Made by a program: the position numbers and the translations under genes
Assembly (NCBI GenBank): GCA_037176725.1
Contig: JAZBRS010000026.1
Span: 63,900,501 to 63,964,500, forward strand
Length of the DNA stretch: 64,000 bases
DNA from: Posidonia oceanica
Lineage: Eukaryota; Streptophyta; Magnoliopsida; Alismatales; Posidoniaceae
Direction of reading: 5' to 3'
The notes under the pieces: model-generated
The model's input: only the letters and a program-made list of their open reading frames with translations
Told to the model about the DNA's origin: nothing
Database searches by the model: none
Shown here: positions 60,562 through 64,000 of the stretch, one piece after another
Layout of the letters: every line of letters starts with the position of its first letter
How positions within the stretch are numbered: the stretch's first letter is position 1

Positions 60562-62184
60562 CGCTGACTAAGAGCGGGTGAGAATAGGACTGCGACGAGT
60601 GGAAAGAGGACGAGTCCTAGGAGGAGCTATGATCGCAAAAGCGGATAGCTCAAAAGGAGATGGTCGAGCACAGATGTCTCAGCAGGAGTGTCAGTAAGAG
60701 GAGGGACATGAGCTCCAGCTAGGGAACTCGCTCACTGATCTCTACGGGACACAACAGAAACTAGGATTAGAAACAGAAAAAAGAAATGTAAATGCATTAA
60801 ATTGCGGCATGAATGACATGTATGCTTTCTAGCATGCTCTCTCTCACCAATCTAGTGTAACTTAGTAGGTAGTCTACTTCGGATACTCACAGGTGTACAA
60901 GTCACCGACTCAAACCAGAAAAGTAGGTCCATTGTCTAAATCCTGGCCCAAAGCTCAGGTGATAACAGGGTGGTGCGTTGGTGGCCTCGACTCCGCTGAA
61001 GCATGGGTGGTATTCTCCACTAGCACCGACACGACCCCTGACAAGGGGGGACAGACCGACCGACTCACGCCATGCCAAAGCATCGGGGCAAGAGGCCGGG
61101 ACCATCCTTCACAGACTGATAGGTGGACTCAGATGAGAAGATGCATGCCCTATATGATGCTTCATGCAAATGATTAAAGTCTTTTATTTTGCGCATTTTA
61201 TTAACTCAAGGGGATGCAAGTGTGTTGATGGCTTTAGTTGATCCTAGATTTTATTTTTACTTGCCATTTTTAATTAGCCGTGGGGGGAGCAATCAGTCTC
61301 TAATTGTCCTTAGGCTTAATGTAAAAAAGGGAAGAAAATCACCCAAGCATGGCAAGCAAACAACATACAATCACTGCAAAAAACATGAGCATGGCATGTG
61401 CATGTGTATGTGGACATGATAGTGAAGGGGAAACACTTATCAGGTCAAAAGGCATATATACAAGGCATGTGCGTGTGTAGTGACATAGCAAGTGTGTAAA
61501 ACAAAGCATTCACCATCCAAAAAGCATGTATTATTGTGCCAAGCACTTATTTAGACATGTAATGCGAGAAATAAAGCAAGGATAAGCAATAAAGTAAATA
61601 AAGTAAGCAAAGACAGGCAGGCAGTAGAGCATGTAAAGGCAGAGCAAGGAATAAAGCATGTAAACAAGCAAGGCAGGTAGATAGACAAGGGAGAGCAAAC
61701 AGTAAAGCATGTAAAGGCAAGGCAGACAAAGAAATGCAAAATCAAAGCGGCGAGAAAGCCAAAGATGAAAGCCAGAGTCGGGTTTCTCTAGCGGGGTTTC
61801 TGCCATCCTGTGACCATTTCTTGCACCTGATCATGACGGATTTCGCACGCTGCCATAGCTCGCGATGCGATAGTGTCGTGAGGGAGGGAGGGGGGTCGCA
61901 GTTAGCAGTGAATCCGGGGAGAAAACTCGACTCGGAAATACCGGAAAAACACAAAGAAAGAGAAGAGCGAAGAGCAGGCGAGGCAAGCAGAAACAATGCA
62001 AGCAAAAAGTCAAGAAGGAGAGCTGAAGTAGGAATCCTTAGCAAAGTTGCCACTATGCGACTTGCTAGGAATCGACATGGGCGAGCGAGCAAATAAACAA
62101 GATAAAGGCACAAGGCAAGCAAAGAAAGCAAAACCCAAGCGGCGAAAAAGCCAAAAACGAAAGCTGGAATCTAGTATTCCTAGC
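60562..62184 (-). other. Leader of the Tat element between PBS and gag
   Basis: No gene is supported. A (gcaaagtaaa)-type low-complexity part is at 61560-61735. From 61735 to 62184 the sequence contains degenerate copies of the LTR end/PBS junction: tagcggggtttctgccat (61789), ccttagcaaagttgccac (62035) and the true cctagcggagtcgccac (62179). Confidence 0.7.
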
Positions 62185-62195
62185 GGAGTCGCCAC
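62185..62195 (-). other. Primer binding site of the Tat element
   Basis: The minus strand reads GTGGCGACTCCGCTAGGAA directly after the LTR end ATTACTACA. TGGCGACTCCGC is a frequent primer site in Tat-like elements; the tRNA is probably Arg-type, which I have not verified. Confidence 0.7.
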
Positions 62196-64000
62196 TGTAG
62201 TAATTCCGGTGTTTGGATCGTCCATGCATGTTGTTAAAGCTCGCGTGCACCGATTAGAATCAGGTTCACTATTAGCGGGTGTATCCGAGAAGGAAGACTT
62301 GACTTGGAAACACTTAAAAAAGGGAAAAAAAGGAAAGATAAGACAAATCGGAGTCGCCACCGTGTCTATTAAGTCGGGAGACAAGGAAAACCGGGGAAAT
62401 GCGTGAATAAACACGCAAAACCAAGCAAAGGGTGCAATGCAATGTAATGCAGATGAAATGGTATGCAATGAGATGCAAAAGATGTGACTCGTGTCTAGGA
62501 TGAGGGTAATATGGTCATTGCGAGCCATGAGAAAGGGCAAGGACTCCTGTTATGTGCGTGGAAGGTGTTAGGCACTCCCGACACGCCCGAGAATCGGTCT
62601 TTCTAGGCTTACGCTCGCATACGCAGGGGAATGCATACTATGAATGCTTAAGTGCCATGAATGCCTAATTAGATGCTCAAATGGGTGCTCTAAGTGATGG
62701 AATGCGTGCAAGGAATTAAACGTGCAATCTAAGTGCTCAGCAGTGCTGTCTGTGTTCCGAACCGGGCGAACCTTGGTCCGTGAGAACTCTAGGCAGTAAG
62801 TATCACTGCCCTAAATGCAAATGCAGGCGAAAAAGCAAAACAGCAGTAAAACCATACACATGCAAGCGACATGCAAAGGAAAACAACAGCAAACATGCAA
62901 AACGGTGCAAGAAACGGAAGCAAGCACGCAAAACGGTGCAAAGGCGAAGGAAAACAAGAGTGGGCACGCAAAACGGTGCGAAAACAGATGCAGGCACGCG
63001 AGACGGTGTAGAAACATGCGAAAACAGACGCTGGCATGTAAAACAGTGCAAAAGCGAGCAAAAACAGATGTTGGCACGTAAAACGGTGCAAAAGCGATAG
63101 TAGGCACGCAAAACGGTGCGAAAACGAGCAAAAACAGATGCGGGCACGCAAAACGATGCATGCAATGCAAATGAATGATGTGTTGTGATTCAGATGGACT
63201 TATCTTGAGAATCTGAGGCTTGATCTGAGATAACTTTGGTTTAAATGAAAGATCATTCAACCAGGAAGACTTGGACAGTTAGATCGTGGAAATCCAACGG
63301 TCCGATCAAAAGTTATTCATGTTTCAAGTCAGAAGGCTCAAAGGCCAGAAAAGGTAGGGGCCTAAATGCAAATAGTCCATAAGGGTATGCAATGCAGGAT
63401 GTATGCATGCAAAAGTGCTGAGGATGCTTGAATGAATACAGGAGTGCAATGACTGGTGATATGGGAATGCAAATGCATGCAAAAATGCAATGCAGGGACC
63501 TAAGTGTAATTTGAGAAAACTACAGCGTCCTATGTGCAAAGTGTCCCTAATTGTGTGTGAAACAGGTTTAAATGCATGCAAGAATGCTAATGCAACAATG
63601 CATGAATGAATGCAAGGTTAATTAGGAGATATGCATGCAAAAATGCAAAAAAAAGATCTAAATGCAGTTTTTAAAACATGCAGGGTTTAAATGCAAAGCC
63701 AAGAAAACATGCAAACATGCAAAAAAACTGAAAACAAGGACTGACATGCAATTATTATGTTTTTCTGGGTTTTTATGCAATGCAATAAGGTTTTAAATGC
63801 AGATTAATTGAATTTTAAACCACTGAAGGACTGATATGCAAATAAACATGTTTTTTGGATTTTTATGCATTGCAATAAAGTTAAAATCATGATTTAAATG
63901 AAATGCATGAACTGCATAGGACTCAAATGCAAATAAAATGTATTTTTGGGTTTTTCAGTAATGCAATAAGGTTTAAAACATGATTTAAATGATGAATGAT
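62196..64000 (-). repeat. 5' LTR of the Tat element, first 1.8 kb, continues outside the window
   Basis: Matches 39168-40954 throughout, including the tandem repeats. In the first 230 bp about 20 differences can be counted by eye, almost all transitions; further on the copies are more similar. The LTR should continue about 3.5 kb beyond the window. Confidence 0.92.

Larger units (their letters stand above)
39168..64000 (-). mobile_element. Giant Ty3/gypsy retrotransposon, Tat lineage, inserted in a CACTA element
   Basis: Reading from high to low coordinates: 5' LTR (runs off the window at 64000), PBS, 1.6 kb leader, gag, protease, RT, RNase H, second (archaeal-type) RNase H, integrase, a 3' region with an inserted foreign LTR, accessory ORF and hairpin array, PPT, and the 3' LTR. 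Two RNase H domains in this order are the hallmark of the Tat lineage (which includes Ogre and Retand). If the 5' LTR has the same length as the 3' one, the structure spans about 28 kb, or 25.5 kb without the inserted LTR, near the upper end for plant LTR elements. Coding parts are frame-broken. Confidence 0.92.

Noticed and set aside
1..64000. tRNA, rRNA or organellar DNA insertion
   Set aside because: No cloverleaf-type A/B boxes or rRNA/plastid signatures were noticed when reading; a tRNAscan and Rfam search would be needed to exclude them fully.

Overview
This window is nuclear DNA of a flowering plant. The evidence is spliced genes with GT-AG introns, a plant-type mTERF gene, a MYB-CC (PHR1-like) transcription factor gene, and layers of typical plant transposons (Ty1/copia, Ty3/gypsy of the Tat lineage, PIF/Harbinger, CACTA, TRIM). 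The species cannot be told from the sequence. Roughly two thirds is transposon-derived; host genes are confined to about 4.8-19 kb and one small candidate near 29-30 kb.

Layout. 1-4732: a Ty1/copia element on the minus strand (LTR, PBS and PPT visible, coding region broken), lying 137 bp from the splice donor of a GDSL esterase/lipase first exon (4870-5162). 6.3-7.9 kb: LTR-like remnant. 8.1-9.8 kb: decayed Tork-like copia on the plus strand. 12655-14661: uninterrupted mTERF gene preceded by an ORF whose stop overlaps its start codon. 16429-18763: MYB-CC gene on the minus strand, seven coding exons, tail-to-tail with mTERF. 19-23.9 kb: AT-rich intergenic DNA. 23.9-28.4 kb: PIF/Harbinger element with both characteristic genes (DDE transposase and Myb/SANT-like protein), each carrying nonsense changes. 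28871-30442: a three-exon small gene (71 codons) with consistent splice phases, not recognised. 36815-37387: a TRIM. 38785 onward: the end of a CACTA transposon with subterminal repeats.

39168-64000 is one very large Tat-lineage Ty3/gypsy element on the minus strand: a complete 5.36 kb 3' LTR (39168-44524), PPT, a 3' region with an array of small hairpins (45020-45900) and a relic ORF resembling plant-mobile-domain/DUF7745 proteins (46395-47609), an inserted second LTR of a related family (48566-51495), then pol (INT, second RNase H, RNase H, RT, protease) and gag reading up to 60561, a long leader, PBS, and the first 1.8 kb of the 5' LTR running off the window. If the 5' LTR is full length the structure spans about 28 kb. 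Its RT has lost a catalytic Asp (YVDN) and several frames are broken, so it is not autonomous now.

The most unusual signals are the hairpin array whose stems change sequence while keeping complementarity, PBS-like motifs trapped inside the LTRs of two related families, the accessory ORF downstream of pol, and the small spliced gene lying between two Harbinger-like ends. All calls come from reading the sequence; no database search was run.
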